63,172 nt of DNA. Origin: Rhodospirillales bacterium (GTDB taxonomy: Bacteria; Pseudomonadota; Alphaproteobacteria; Reyranellales; Reyranellaceae). The position numbers were made by a program, and so were the translations under genes. Each line of letters begins with the position of its first letter. The first letter of the stretch is position 1. The notes below the pieces were generated by a model that searched no databases, was not told the DNA's origin, and was given only the letters and a program-made list of their open reading frames with translations. The DNA is taken from the NCBI GenBank assembly GCA_016185145.1, contig JACPOB010000007.1:1-63172 (forward strand), given 5' to 3'. Positions 45,858-54,796 of this stretch are shown in pieces.

Positions 45858-47473
45858 GACGCGCGGCTCTGGATGGCATCCATGGCCTTCGTCAGCGCGG
45901 CGGCGGGATCGGAAACGCCCGAGGCGCTGCGCCAGCCGACATAGCCGTCGGGGCGCACCAGTACGGCGCCGCCTTCGTCGATGCCGTAGGTCTCGCGCCA
46001 GCGCTCGTCGGCCGGCTGCAGCCCTCCGTTGCCGACGAGAATGGGCGCGACGTCGATGCCGTTGCTTGCCTGCATCGCCTTCGCCGCCTCGGCCCATTCG
46101 GCACCCCTCGCGCCGGCCACCAGCGTAAAACCTTTGCCGACGAGGTCGATGGCCGAGACGCGCTCGCCGTCCGGGCGCTGCAGCCAGACATGAGGCGCGC
46201 GTCCGCCCGGACGCGCCGAAGCCACATAGTCCGTGATGGGGTTGGCGACGGCGGGCGGCGGGGTGCCGTCCGGCACGACGGCGGCCGAACGGTAGCTCGC
46301 GCCGAAGATCATGCCCTGCTCGTTGAGAAATTCGGGTCGCGCGCCGGTGGTCTCGCTGGTCTTCTGCAGACGGCCCATGGAGATCGCGTTGGCCAGGGCC
46401 TGCTCGGTGATGATGCGGGCGAGCGGCTGGCGTTCGTCGTGATAGCTCTGCAGGAGCGAGTCGGCCGCCTTGTCCTGCAGCACCAAGGCGAGCTTCCAGC
46501 AGAGATTGTGGACGTCCTGGACGCCGGTGTTCATGCCGAAGCCGCCGGTCGGCGGCATCTCGTGGGCGGCGTCACCTGCGAGGAAGATGCAGCCATGGCG
46601 ATACTGCTCGGCGACATGGGCCGAGGCGACCCACGGCGCCACGCCTAAAATCTTCACCGGCAGGTCGGGTACGCCGGCGGCGAGCCGCACCAGCTCCGTC
46701 GAACGCTCGGGCGTGAAATCCTGCGGCGCATAACCCTGCGCCTTCAGCGAATTCACCAGGAAGCCCCAGCGGTCGTGAGCGTTGATGGTAAGGAAGGTGC
46801 CGCGCAGCCTGTCGCTCTCGATGAAATAGAGCGCGGCCGGCCGATCCGCGGTCCAAGGCCGAAGGTCGGCCTCGAGCAGGATGTTGACGCTGTCGTAGAC
46901 GTCCTTCTTGCCGTCCATGCGCACGCCAAGCGCGTTGCGCACCTGGCTCTGTGCGCCGTCGGCCGCGATCATATATTGCGCTGAAACTTTCCGCTCGGCA
47001 CCGGTGACGACGTCGCGCAGTGTCGCGGTAACGCCGGCGCTGTCCTGGGTGAAGCCCTTCAGCTCCGTGTTGAAGCCGAGCTCGCCCGGCGGCTCTGCCT
47101 CGGCGCAACGACGCAGCACCGGCTCGAGATAGTCCTGGGCGCAGAGGCAGGCGCGCACCGGCGAGACGTCGGTGCTGCGCTCGCTGCGGCCCCACGGCAC
47201 GCGGCGCTCGATCTCCTCGCCGGCCAGGGACTTCGCCCAGACGATGAAGCCGGTGCGCTCGGGCGGCAGGCCGGCCTTGCGCACCGCCGCCTCGATGCCC
47301 TGCTGGCGAAAGACCTCCATGGTGCGGGCATTGATGCCGCGCGCCTTGGGATGGATCGCGGTGCCGGGATGGCGCTCGACCAGCAGCGAGCGGATGCCGA
47401 GGCGCGACAGCAGCAGCGAGGCCATCAGCCCCACCGGACCTCCGCCGACGATCAGGACCGGAACCTCCGGCAT
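45854..47473 (-). CDS. FAD-dependent aromatic hydroxylase (PHBH/MhpA-like)
   Basis: 539 residues. VLIVGGGPVGLMASLLLSRL binds FAD at the N-terminus. The PHBH-family middle motif GCIFLAGDAAHEMPPTGGFG, continuing into NTGVQDVHNL, is intact. A C-terminal thioredoxin-like domain (VGKGFTLVAGARG, VLVRPDGYVGWRSA) is typical of the phenol hydroxylase/MhpA/RdmE type. It likely hydroxylates an aromatic acid or phenolic compound. Start 47473 follows AGGAGG; the open frame upstream belongs to a shadow of the cytochrome gene. Confidence 0.85.
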   Translation of the reverse strand: MPEVPVLIVGGGPVGLMASLLLSRLGIRSLLVERHPGTAIHPKARGINARTMEVFRQQGIEAAVRKAGLPPERTGFIVWAKSLAGEEIERRVPWGRSERSTDVSPVRACLCAQDYLEPVLRRCAEAEPPGELGFNTELKGFTQDSAGVTATLRDVVTGAERKVSAQYMIAADGAQSQVRNALGVRMDGKKDVYDSVNILLEADLRPWTADRPAALYFIESDRLRGTFLTINAHDRWGFLVNSLKAQGYAPQDFTPERSTELVRLAAGVPDLPVKILGVAPWVASAHVAEQYRHGCIFLAGDAAHEMPPTGGFGMNTGVQDVHNLCWKLALVLQDKAADSLLQSYHDERQPLARIITEQALANAISMGRLQKTSETTGARPEFLNEQGMIFGASYRSAAVVPDGTPPPAVANPITDYVASARPGGRAPHVWLQRPDGERVSAIDLVGKGFTLVAGARGAEWAEAAKAMQASNGIDVAPILVGNGGLQPADERWRETYGIDEGGAVLVRPDGYVGWRSASGVSDPAAALTKAMDAIQSRAS

Positions 47474-47505
47474 CGCGTCTTCCTCCTTGTTCCTTCCCCT
47501 GGGGC

Positions 47506-47985
47506 TCAGGGCCGGCCTGGCCGGAAATCCTGATTGGCGAACGGCCCGCCGCCCTTCGGCACCTGGATCACGATCATCTCGAGCTTGGCGCTCTGGTGGC
47601 AGGCATTGCAGGCCGCGGTCAGTTGCCCGTAGGCCTCGTTGAAGCGCGCAACATCCTTGGCCTTCACCGCCTCCTCCATGGCCTCGAGCGGCGCGGTCGT
47701 CGAACCCTTGATCAGGCCAGCGACGTCGAGGTCGCGCCACTTGGGCACCAGTCTTGCGACATGCTCCAGCGCCTCCTCGAGCTCGTGGACCTCGAAGGCG
47801 GCGTAGGCCCAGTTGCGGTGCTCCAGTGCCAGCCCGACCTTCAGGTGGCGCGGCTGCACCGTCATCGTCATGAGATCCCCCAGGCCCGGTCGATAGGCCG
47901 GCGATGGGTCGCCTTGCGCGATGGTGAGCGGCAACACGGCAGTTGCGATCAAGGCGAAGACGATGGTCTGGCGGCGGCTGGACAT
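47506..47985 (-). CDS. Class II c-type cytochrome (c556/c'-like)
   Basis: 159 residues with a signal peptide ending TIAQG. Mostly helical, with the single haem site CNACH at 126-130 close to the C-terminus, the layout of cytochromes c' and c556. The start at 47985 follows a GGGAGAG site. It is 30 bases upstream of the flavin hydroxylase gene on the same strand, so it may be expressed with it, though it is not an obvious electron donor. Confidence 0.82.
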   Translation of the reverse strand: MSSRRQTIVFALIATAVLPLTIAQGDPSPAYRPGLGDLMTMTVQPRHLKVGLALEHRNWAYAAFEVHELEEALEHVARLVPKWRDLDVAGLIKGSTTAPLEAMEEAVKAKDVARFNEAYGQLTAACNACHQSAKLEMIVIQVPKGGGPFANQDFRPGRP

Positions 47986-48108
47986 CGGTCTCTCCCTCGG
48001 GGGGGGAACAGCGCAAGAGAAGCACGATTCCCCTTGCCTGGCGACCAGCGCGCGTGCGGTGTCTCCGCGATCGGTGCTAGACAGCGGATTGAACAAAGCG
48101 AGCAGCCG

Positions 48109-48810
48109 GTGACACGCAATCTCAAGGTCTTCAGCACCATCGCGGTGCAGGGCGCGCTGGAAGCGCTGGTGCCGGCATTCGAAAAGAACAACGACTGCCA
48201 CCTCGCCATCACCTGGAACACAGCGCCGGTGCTGGTGAAGCGGCTGCAGGGCGGCGAGACGGCGGACGTGCTGATCCTCAATCGTGCCGGCATGGATACG
48301 ATGGCGCGCGACAACCGCGTGCGGCCGGGGTCCGACGTCACGTTGGCGAGCTCGGCCACCGCGCTCGCCGTCAAGGCGGGCGCGCCCCGTCCCGACATCT
48401 CGACACAAGAGGCGCTGAAGCGGACCCTGCTGTCGGCGCGCGCCCTCTCCTACAGCGATCCGGCGGCGGGCGGCGCCAGCGGCATCTATTTCGCCAAGCT
48501 GCTGGAGCGCCTGGGCATTGCGGGCGAGATCAAGGCCAAGACCAAGTATCCGCCACCCGCCGGCCTGTGCGGCGACCTGCTGGCGAGCGGCGAGGTCGAG
48601 CTCGCCGTTCAGCAGAAACCCGAGCTGCTGCAGGTACCGGGCATCGAGATCCTGGGACTGCTGCCCGGCGACCTGCACATGGTCACGGTGTTCGTCGCCT
48701 GCGTCGAGGCGTCGAGCGCCGAGCCGGCAGCGGGCCAGGCGCTGATCGACTTCCTGCGGTCGCCCGCCTCGGCCGCGGTATTCCGCGCCAAGGGACTCGA
48801 TACGGCCTGA
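48109..48810 (+). CDS. ModA-like solute-binding protein without signal peptide
   Basis: 233 residues starting at GTG 48109. LKVFSTIAVQGALEALVPAF, TAPVLVKRLQGGETADVLIL and the VELAVQQKPELLQVPGIEIL region match the molybdate-binding ModA fold group. There is no export signal with this start, and no in-frame upstream start adds one, so the protein may be cytoplasmic. No modBC genes are adjacent. Its ligand and role are unknown. Confidence 0.7.
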   Translation: MTRNLKVFSTIAVQGALEALVPAFEKNNDCHLAITWNTAPVLVKRLQGGETADVLILNRAGMDTMARDNRVRPGSDVTLASSATALAVKAGAPRPDISTQEALKRTLLSARALSYSDPAAGGASGIYFAKLLERLGIAGEIKAKTKYPPPAGLCGDLLASGEVELAVQQKPELLQVPGIEILGLLPGDLHMVTVFVACVEASSAEPAAGQALIDFLRSPASAAVFRAKGLDTA

Positions 48811-48835
48811 GCGCTGCGGCCGCAGCTCGGGTTTT

Positions 48836-50218
48836 TCAGTCTGCCGCCGGCAACATCACCGTGAAGGTCGAGCCCTTGCCCGGGGTGCTCTGGATGTCGA
48901 GCCGGCCGCGATGGCGGTTGACCACGTGCTTGACGATGGCGAGGCCGAGGCCGGTGCCGCCGAGCTGGCGCGAGCGCGCGGCGTCGACACGGTAGAAGCG
49001 CTCGGTGAGGCGCGGCAGGTGGTTAGCCGGGATGCCGTCGCCTTCGTCCGCGACAGCGACGGCGATACGGTCGCGGCCCATCGCTCGCGCTGACACGCGC
49101 ACCGTCGTGTTGGGCTTGGTGTACTTCAGCGCGTTGTCGACCAGGTTCTGGAACACAATGGTGAGCTCGTCGTAGTCGCCGACGGCGCGCGGCAGGTCGG
49201 GCTCGACGCTGAGCTCGAGCGCCACCTTGCGGCTTCCGGCCTTGAGCTGCAGCAGGTCGAGCACGCCCTTCAACACGCGGTCGATGTCGATCGCCGCATC
49301 CGGCCGGGCATGCTCGTGCTGCTCGATGCGCGACAGCATCAGAAGATCGTCGACCAGGCGGCGCATGCGGTCGGCCTGCTCGGCCATGATGCCGAGGAAG
49401 CGCTCGCGTGCGGCTGTGTCGTCGCGCGCCGGACCGCGCAGGGTCTCGATGAAGCCGGCCAGGCCCGCGATCGGTGTCTTGAGCTCGTGGCTCGCATTGG
49501 CGACGAAGTCGGCCCGCATGCGCTCGGCGCGGCGCAGAGCGGTCGTGTCGTGCAGCACGATCAGCGCCAGCGAACCATCGGCCGCCGCGCGCGGCAGGCG
49601 ACGCACATGGGCCACGACGTCGAGCTCGGGCGGACCGGGCAGCACGAAGTCGACGACCGCCTGGTCGGCGCCGGTGAAGTTGCCGTCGGTGGTCTCGAGC
49701 AGGCCGTCGATCGCGGCGAGAAGCTGCGGCTGGCGGAACATGGTCGACAGGTCGCGCTCGGCCCCGGCTCTGCCCAAAAGGTCGCGGGCGGCGAGGTTGG
49801 TGCGCACGATGCGGCGGCCGCGGTCGACGGCGATCAGCGGGTCGGGCAGGCCGTCGACGATCGCCTGGGCGGAGGCGGCGAGATTGTCGATCGAGGCGCG
49901 CTGGCGGCGCCAGCCGGCCGACAGCTGCGCCGCCGCCGTCGCCAGCTCCTCGGTGGCAGGGGCAAAGGAGAGCCGCGGCATCACGGGCTCGCGCTCGTCC
50001 GAAAGCTCGCCGACGAAGCGGGCGAAGAGGGCCAGCGAGGCGAGATAGCGCTGCACCAGCCAGATCGTCACCACGGCGATGCCGGCCATGGCAACCAGTG
50101 TCGGCCGCCCGGCAAGATGGCCCGACCAGTAAAGCGCCAGCAGCGCGGCGAAGGACGGCGCCAGGGCGACGGCGTTGGCGGCGAAGTAGCGGCGCAGCGG
50201 GACGGGCTGATCGGCCAC
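48836..50218 (-). CDS. phoR: Phosphate sensor histidine kinase PhoR
   Basis: 460 residues. Two N-terminal membrane segments (about 12-60) are followed by a PAS domain (about 112-225), the phospho-acceptor His244 in NASHELKTPIAGL, and a HATPase with NLVDNALKYT, DEGDGIP and GGTGLGLAIVKHVV. The N-terminal membrane hairpin without a large periplasmic loop and the PAS domain are the PhoR layout. Its partner phoB lies about 31 kb away, on the far side of the arsenic and copper regions. Confidence 0.82.
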   Translation of the reverse strand: MADQPVPLRRYFAANAVALAPSFAALLALYWSGHLAGRPTLVAMAGIAVVTIWLVQRYLASLALFARFVGELSDEREPVMPRLSFAPATEELATAAAQLSAGWRRQRASIDNLAASAQAIVDGLPDPLIAVDRGRRIVRTNLAARDLLGRAGAERDLSTMFRQPQLLAAIDGLLETTDGNFTGADQAVVDFVLPGPPELDVVAHVRRLPRAAADGSLALIVLHDTTALRRAERMRADFVANASHELKTPIAGLAGFIETLRGPARDDTAARERFLGIMAEQADRMRRLVDDLLMLSRIEQHEHARPDAAIDIDRVLKGVLDLLQLKAGSRKVALELSVEPDLPRAVGDYDELTIVFQNLVDNALKYTKPNTTVRVSARAMGRDRIAVAVADEGDGIPANHLPRLTERFYRVDAARSRQLGGTGLGLAIVKHVVNRHRGRLDIQSTPGKGSTFTVMLPAAD

Positions 50219-50227
50219 GACGCCTCC

Positions 50228-50884
50228 CTACATGTAGCGGCGCGGCGCGAAGAAGCGGATTGCCAGAAGCCCGTAGACGAAGCCGCCGACGTGGGCGGCC
50301 CAGGCGATCTGCTCGCCACCGGCGCCCGGCATGCCGCCGAACAGGCCGAAGAAGACGTTGAGCGCGATCCAGATCCCGGCGATCGGATAGAGCGACGGCA
50401 GGCTGCCGACATAGCGCATCAGCATCAGCACTGCGCCGAACACACCCGAGATGGCGCCCGAGGCGCCGATCACCGGATCGACGGAGTCGGGATAGAGCAC
50501 GATCTGCACGGCGCCCGCGACGATGCCGGCCGACAGATAGAAGAGAACGAAGCGGCGCACGCCCAGCATGCGTTCGACCGGCGCGCCGAATGCCGCGAGG
50601 GTCACCATGTTGATGACGAGATGCATCCAGCCGCCATGCAGGAACTGGTAGGCGACCGGCGCGGCGATCTGGGTCAGGAGGTCGGCATGGCCGCCGGTGT
50701 AGGCGGCGGGCACCAGGCCGAACATCAGGATGATGGTGTTGTCCGTCGACTCGCCCAGCAGGCTGCGCAGGAGCTGGACGGCGACATTGATGCCGATCAG
50801 CCACATCACCGCCGGCGGCAGGTTGATCGCCCGCTCGCCCGTGCCGCGTCCCCGCCCCGGGCGGTCGCTGTTGTCGAAAGGCAT
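50228..50884 (-). CDS. Rhomboid family intramembrane serine protease
   Basis: 218 residues with six or seven membrane segments. The catalytic Ser142 lies in GASGAISG and the partner His198 in AAHVGGFVYG; HGGWMHLVINM is the conserved segment-2 motif with the oxyanion His/Asn residues. It cleaves transmembrane substrates near their luminal ends. It is 9 bases upstream of phoR on the same strand and may be co-transcribed. Confidence 0.92.
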   Translation of the reverse strand: MPFDNSDRPGRGRGTGERAINLPPAVMWLIGINVAVQLLRSLLGESTDNTIILMFGLVPAAYTGGHADLLTQIAAPVAYQFLHGGWMHLVINMVTLAAFGAPVERMLGVRRFVLFYLSAGIVAGAVQIVLYPDSVDPVIGASGAISGVFGAVLMLMRYVGSLPSLYPIAGIWIALNVFFGLFGGMPGAGGEQIAWAAHVGGFVYGLLAIRFFAPRRYM

Positions 50885-50926
50885 CCGGCTGCTCCGTTAC
50901 GAACCCTGGCGCTGTCGTACCCTTGC

Positions 50927-51178
50927 TTAGCGCTTTAGGCGGCGTGAGCCCAGCCAAAGAAAAACGCCGCCCAGGATCAGCGTCGGCGAGCCGCAGAGGA
51001 TGGCGACGCCGCCCATCTCGCCAGCGGGATTGCCTTCGGTGACGGCGAGGATGCAGCCCAAGGTCAGGATCAGGACGATCGAGCCCGAGATGGCGAAGAA
51101 CCAACCGAGACCGCGGCCCTTCGGCGGCGACGGCGGGTGGATGGGCGGCGGCGGTGGGACGGGTGTCGGTTCGCTCAT
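50927..51178 (-). CDS. Small Pro-rich two-helix membrane protein
   Basis: 83 residues. A cytoplasm-facing Pro run (PTPVPPPPPIHPPSPPKGRG) leads to two membrane segments (about 27-47 and 57-76) and a basic end (RRLKR). Its start overlaps the stop of the radical SAM gene (ATGA, 51175-51178), so it belongs to the lgt-like/radical SAM unit. I do not recognise a family; it could be a membrane anchor for the soluble enzyme. Confidence 0.65.
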   Translation of the reverse strand: MSEPTPVPPPPPIHPPSPPKGRGLGWFFAISGSIVLILTLGCILAVTEGNPAGEMGGVAILCGSPTLILGGVFLWLGSRRLKR

Positions 51179-52602
51179 CGACGCGCCTCCGCCCGTCGGG
51201 CGTCGGCCAGGCGGGCGTTCCCGGCCGCACCCGGGCGATAGAAGGTGTTGTAGGTGTCGAACGGGATGATGGCGCCGTCCGGAGTCACGAAATGGACGCA
51301 GGAGCGCTTGACGTTGCCCAGGCAGAAATTGAAGCGGTCCAAGAACTCCACGATGGTGACGCGGAAGACGTTCTCGTAGCCCGAGCCCTCGGGCATCGGC
51401 ACGTCGGGCAGGCAGCAGAGCAGCGAGCCCAGGCGCTCTGCCGTGTTGGTATCGGCGGTCGACAGCGACAGCAGGTCGACGAAGCGCCGGCGCAATTCGG
51501 GATACTTCTCGAAGGAGATGGCGTTGGGCACCGCGGGCAACAGCGCCTCGCGCGGCACCAGCGAGGTGAGCGGGATCACCCGGGCGCCGTCGCGCACGCC
51601 GTAGCCGATCGAGATCGAGGCGGGATTGCAGGGCAAGGGGATCATGTCGCCGTCGGCGAACACGCCCGAGTCCTCGACGATGCGGCGGCGGATCTCCGAC
51701 AGCACGATGCGGTTCTTCTTCGGATCGAAGCCTTCGTTGCGGCCGGCGTCCTGCACCGGCTGGAAGTTGATGCCGCGCACGCATCGGTATTCGAGCGCAT
51801 GGCGGATGATCGGCCCGATCTCCGTATCGTTGACGCCGCGCTTCACCGTGCAGACCAGGGTCGTGGAGATGTTGCGCGCCTCGAGATTGGCCAGCGCCTG
51901 GCGGCGGATGCGCGACAGCGCGGCGCCGCGGATGTTCTTCAGCGCGTCGTCGTTCAGGGAATCGAACTGCAGGTAGACCTCGAACCCCGGGCGCAGCTCG
52001 GCGAGCGCGTCGCAGAAGGCCGGATCCTCGGCGATGCGGATGCCGTTGGTGTTCAGCATCACGTGCTTGATGGGGCGGCGGCGCGCGGCCGCCAGGATGT
52101 CGAGGATCTGCGGATGGATGGTGGGCTCGCCGCCCGAGATCTGCACCAGGTCGGGCTCGCCTTCGCTGCGCACCAGGGCGTCGAGCATGAACTCGACCTC
52201 GGCGAGGGGGCGGTGGCTGTCCTTCTTCGGCGAGGAATCGGCGAAGCACACCGGGCAGGCGAGGTTGCAGGCCTCGTTGACCTCGACGATGGCGAGGCAG
52301 GAATGCTGCTCGTGGTCGGGACAGAGCCCGCAATCCCACGGGCAACCGCGCTCGGTCCTGGTGAACGGCGCCAGGGGACGGTCGCCGGGCTTCAGGTACT
52401 CCAGCGTGCGGCGCCAGTAGACCGGGTCGTCCGACACCAGGGTCTTCATCACGCCGTGCTCGGGGCAGCGCTTGGAGTAGTAGACGGCGCCGTCCTCCTC
52501 GATGATCTTGGCTGGCACCAGGCCGAGACAGGTCTCGCAGAGCGACGTCGTCTGGCCGAGAAAAAGATAAGGCGCCGATTTACGCGCTACGCCGTCGTAC
52601 AT
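51175..52602 (-). CDS. Radical SAM enzyme, COG1964/tetraether-synthase-like group
   Basis: 475 residues. The SAM-cluster motif is CNLACPVC (Cys112, 116, 119), followed by the SAM-binding ISGGEPTIHPQIL. Ahead of it are further Cys: CETC (22-25), CPEHG (46) and CPWDCGLC (87-94), enough for an extra metal centre. The N-terminal CxxC, CPEHG and CPVCF arrangement is that of COG1964 proteins, which include the archaeal lipid-tail-joining enzyme Tes. It overlaps an Lgt-like gene upstream by 16 bases and a small membrane protein downstream. A lipid substrate is therefore a reasonable inference, not shown. Confidence 0.8.
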   Translation of the reverse strand: MYDGVARKSAPYLFLGQTTSLCETCLGLVPAKIIEEDGAVYYSKRCPEHGVMKTLVSDDPVYWRRTLEYLKPGDRPLAPFTRTERGCPWDCGLCPDHEQHSCLAIVEVNEACNLACPVCFADSSPKKDSHRPLAEVEFMLDALVRSEGEPDLVQISGGEPTIHPQILDILAAARRRPIKHVMLNTNGIRIAEDPAFCDALAELRPGFEVYLQFDSLNDDALKNIRGAALSRIRRQALANLEARNISTTLVCTVKRGVNDTEIGPIIRHALEYRCVRGINFQPVQDAGRNEGFDPKKNRIVLSEIRRRIVEDSGVFADGDMIPLPCNPASISIGYGVRDGARVIPLTSLVPREALLPAVPNAISFEKYPELRRRFVDLLSLSTADTNTAERLGSLLCCLPDVPMPEGSGYENVFRVTIVEFLDRFNFCLGNVKRSCVHFVTPDGAIIPFDTYNTFYRPGAAGNARLADARRAEARR

Positions 52603-53312
52603 GCGCGGCCCCCGCTGCGAATCATCGCTGCAGCGTACAGGACGAGGCCGAGACAGACAAAATGGAAGAGGTTGAAGGGGCCCAGGAGCGTTGCATAGGG
52701 CTTGAAGAACTCCCAGGCGAAGCGCTGCAGGCCGTACCAGCCGACGGTGAGGTAGAAGCCGTTGGCCAGCCAGAAGCGGTCGCGGGCGACGAAGCGCTGG
52801 ATCAGCACCACGAACATCGCCGCCATGGCGAGCGATTCGTAGAGCTGCACGGGATGGCGGCCGATGCCGTCGCCGAAGTCGACGGCCCAGGGCACGGCCG
52901 TCGGCGTGCCGTAGGTGAAATCGGCGAGGCCGGAGAAGAAGCAGCCCAGCCGGCCGACGGCGACTGTGGCGGCGAAGGGCGCGGCGAAAACGATGCCGGT
53001 CGAGCCGCTGACGCCGGTGAAGCGCTTGAAGGCTTCGATCGCGGCGATGGCGCCGGCGATGCCGCCGACCATGGAGAAGCCGAGCGCATGCTGGCCGCTC
53101 AGGAGCGCGTTCGCCGTGCCGAAGAACATCGCGCCGCAGAGGGCGCCCGAGCCTGCCGTGACGGCATAGAGGCCGGGATGGGAGACGCGATTGGCGGGCA
53201 GCGCCTCAGCGGGAATGAGATGACGCGTGGTCAGCACGAAGACCGTCATCGACGCCAGCCACGCCGCGACGTCGAACACGGCGTGGATGTACGGCAGACC
53301 GAAGTAGCTCAT
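52587..53312 (-). CDS. Lgt-like prolipoprotein diacylglyceryl transferase paralogue
   Basis: 241 residues and about seven membrane segments. Lgt signatures are present: AVGRLGCFFSGLADFTYG (the conserved Arg loop), RHPVQLYESLAM, and WYGLQRFAWEFFKP with the second essential Arg. It is shorter than typical housekeeping Lgt (about 260-290) and sits in an operon with a radical SAM enzyme, so I consider it a specialised family member that handles diacylglyceryl lipids. It could alternatively be the cell's main lgt. Confidence 0.8.
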   Translation of the reverse strand: MSYFGLPYIHAVFDVAAWLASMTVFVLTTRHLIPAEALPANRVSHPGLYAVTAGSGALCGAMFFGTANALLSGQHALGFSMVGGIAGAIAAIEAFKRFTGVSGSTGIVFAAPFAATVAVGRLGCFFSGLADFTYGTPTAVPWAVDFGDGIGRHPVQLYESLAMAAMFVVLIQRFVARDRFWLANGFYLTVGWYGLQRFAWEFFKPYATLLGPFNLFHFVCLGLVLYAAAMIRSGGRACTTA

Positions 53313-53316
53313 GATT

Positions 53317-53422
53317 CGGACCGCGGGCGTCCCGCCCGCTCATGATCAGGAGCGGGCGGGACGCCCGCGGGCGGGCGTCCCGCCCGATAATGATCATGAG
53401 CGGGCGGGACGCCCGCGGTCCG
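53317..53422. repeat. Long perfect inverted repeat between lgt-like gene and argG
   Basis: A 32-base left arm (53317-53348, starting CGGACCGCGGGCGTCCCGCC) pairs perfectly with the right arm 53391-53422. Between them are two more copies of the GCGGGCGTCCCGCCCG palindrome. The terminal CGGACCGCG matches the arms of the repeats at 7882 and 17082. It fills the gap between the stop of argG and the start of the lgt-like gene and would form a very strong hairpin in RNA. Confidence 0.85.
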
Positions 53423-53429
53423 CGTATGA

Positions 53430-54686
53430 CTACTTCTTCGGGCCACCCTGTCCCGTCGCGCGCAGCCTGAGGCGCAGCGCGTTCAGCTTGATGAAGCCTT
53501 CAGCGTCGCGCTGGTCGTAGGCGCCGGCGTCGTCCTCGAAGGTCACGGTCTTCATCGAGTAGAGCGACTTTGGCGACTTGCGGCCGACCACGGTGGTGTT
53601 GCCCTTGTAGAGCTTGAGCCGCACCGTGCCGGTGACGTTCTCCTGGCTCTTGTCGATCAAGGCCTGCAGCATCTCGCGCTCGGGCGAATACCAGAAGCCG
53701 TAGTAGATCAGCTCGGCGTACTTGGGCATCAGCTCGTCCTTGAGGTGCGCCGCACCGCGGTCGAGCGTGATCGATTCGATGCCGCGATGGGCGGCGTACA
53801 GGATGGTGCCGCCCGGCGTCTCGTAGATGCCGCGGCTCTTCATGCCGACGAAGCGGTTCTCGACCAGGTCGAGGCGGCCGATGCCGTTGGCCTTGCCCAG
53901 CTCGTTCAGCTTCGTGAGCAGGGTCGCGGGCGACATCTTCACGCCGTCGATGGCGACGGCATCGCCCTTCTCGAAATCGATGGTGATGTAGGTCGCCTTG
54001 TCGGGCGCCGCTTCGGGCGAGATGGTGCGCTGGTAGACCATCTCGTCGGCCTCCTCCCAGGGATCCTCCAGGATCTTGCCCTCGCTGGACGAGTGCAGGA
54101 GGTTGGCGTCGACCGAGAACGGCGCCTCGCCGCGCTTGTCCTTGGCGATCGGGATCTGATGCGTCTCGGCGAACTCGAGCAGCTTGGTGCGCGAGGTGAG
54201 CTCCCATTCGCGCCACGGCGCGATCACCTTGATGTCGGGCTTCAGCGCGTAATAGGTGAGCTCGAAGCGCACCTGGTCGTTGCCCTTCCCGGTAGCACCG
54301 TGACAGACGGCATCGGCGCCGAGGTCGCGGGCGATCTCGATCTGGCGCTTGGCGATCAACGGCCGGGCGATCGAAGTGCCGAGCAGGTACTGGCCCTCGT
54401 AGAGCGCGTTGGCACGGAACATCGGGAAGACGAAGTCCTTCACGAACTCCTCGCGCACGTCGTCGATGAAGATGTTCTCGGGCTTCACGCCCGCCATCTC
54501 CGCTTTCTTGCGCGCCGGGCCGAGCTCCTCGCCCTGGCCCAGGTCCGCGGTGAAGGTCACGACCTCGCAGCCGTAGGTCGTCTGCAGCCACTTCAGGATG
54601 ACCGAAGTGTCGAGGCCACCGGAATAGGCCAGCACGACTTTCTTGATGTCGCCCTTCGTGTAGGGCCCGGTATAACTAATGCTCAT
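53430..54686 (-). CDS. argG: Argininosuccinate synthase
   Basis: 418 residues. The PP-loop [19 protein letters not shown] near residue 17 binds ATP, with [17 protein letters not shown], the [16 protein letters not shown] citrulline/aspartate region and [20 protein letters not shown] following. It joins citrulline and aspartate in arginine synthesis. The start at 54686 gives [16 protein letters not shown]; the open frame to 54752 crosses the promoter. Confidence 0.97.
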   Translation of the reverse strand: MSISYTGPYTKGDIKKVVLAYSGGLDTSVILKWLQTTYGCEVVTFTADLGQGEELGPARKKAEMAGVKPENIFIDDVREEFVKDFVFPMFRANALYEGQYLLGTSIARPLIAKRQIEIARDLGADAVCHGATGKGNDQVRFELTYYALKPDIKVIAPWREWELTSRTKLLEFAETHQIPIAKDKRGEAPFSVDANLLHSSSEGKILEDPWEEADEMVYQRTISPEAAPDKATYITIDFEKGDAVAIDGVKMSPATLLTKLNELGKANGIGRLDLVENRFVGMKSRGIYETPGGTILYAAHRGIESITLDRGAAHLKDELMPKYAELIYYGFWYSPEREMLQALIDKSQENVTGTVRLKLYKGNTTVVGRKSPKSLYSMKTVTFEDDAGAYDQRDAEGFIKLNALRLRLRATGQGGPKK

Positions 54687-54724
54687 GACTGGCGGCTTTC
54701 GTGTCCGATCGGTGAAGGCGCGCG

Positions 54725-54752
54725 AATATAGCTGTGGAATGCAGCCGGGCAA
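54725..54752 (-). promoter_or_regulatory. Putative argG promoter
   Basis: On the minus strand TTGCCC (54752-54747) and TATATT (54730-54725) are 16 bases apart. The transcript would start near 54718, about 30 bases before the argG ATG. A TATAAT box on the plus strand at 54769-54774 could serve the divergent methyltransferase gene. Confidence 0.45.
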
Positions 54753-54796
54753 GCCGCCGCAAAGACGCTATAATCGATCCCAAAGTAAGCTAAGCC

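Noticed and set aside
48836..50218. Generic sensor kinase rather than PhoR
   Set aside because: The short membrane hairpin, PAS domain and HisKA/HATPase layout without a periplasmic sensor fit PhoR best, though the partner has not been shown.
54687..54796. tRNA or other RNA gene in the argG-methyltransferase gap
   Set aside because: No cloverleaf or conserved T-loop; the gap is explained by divergent promoter elements.
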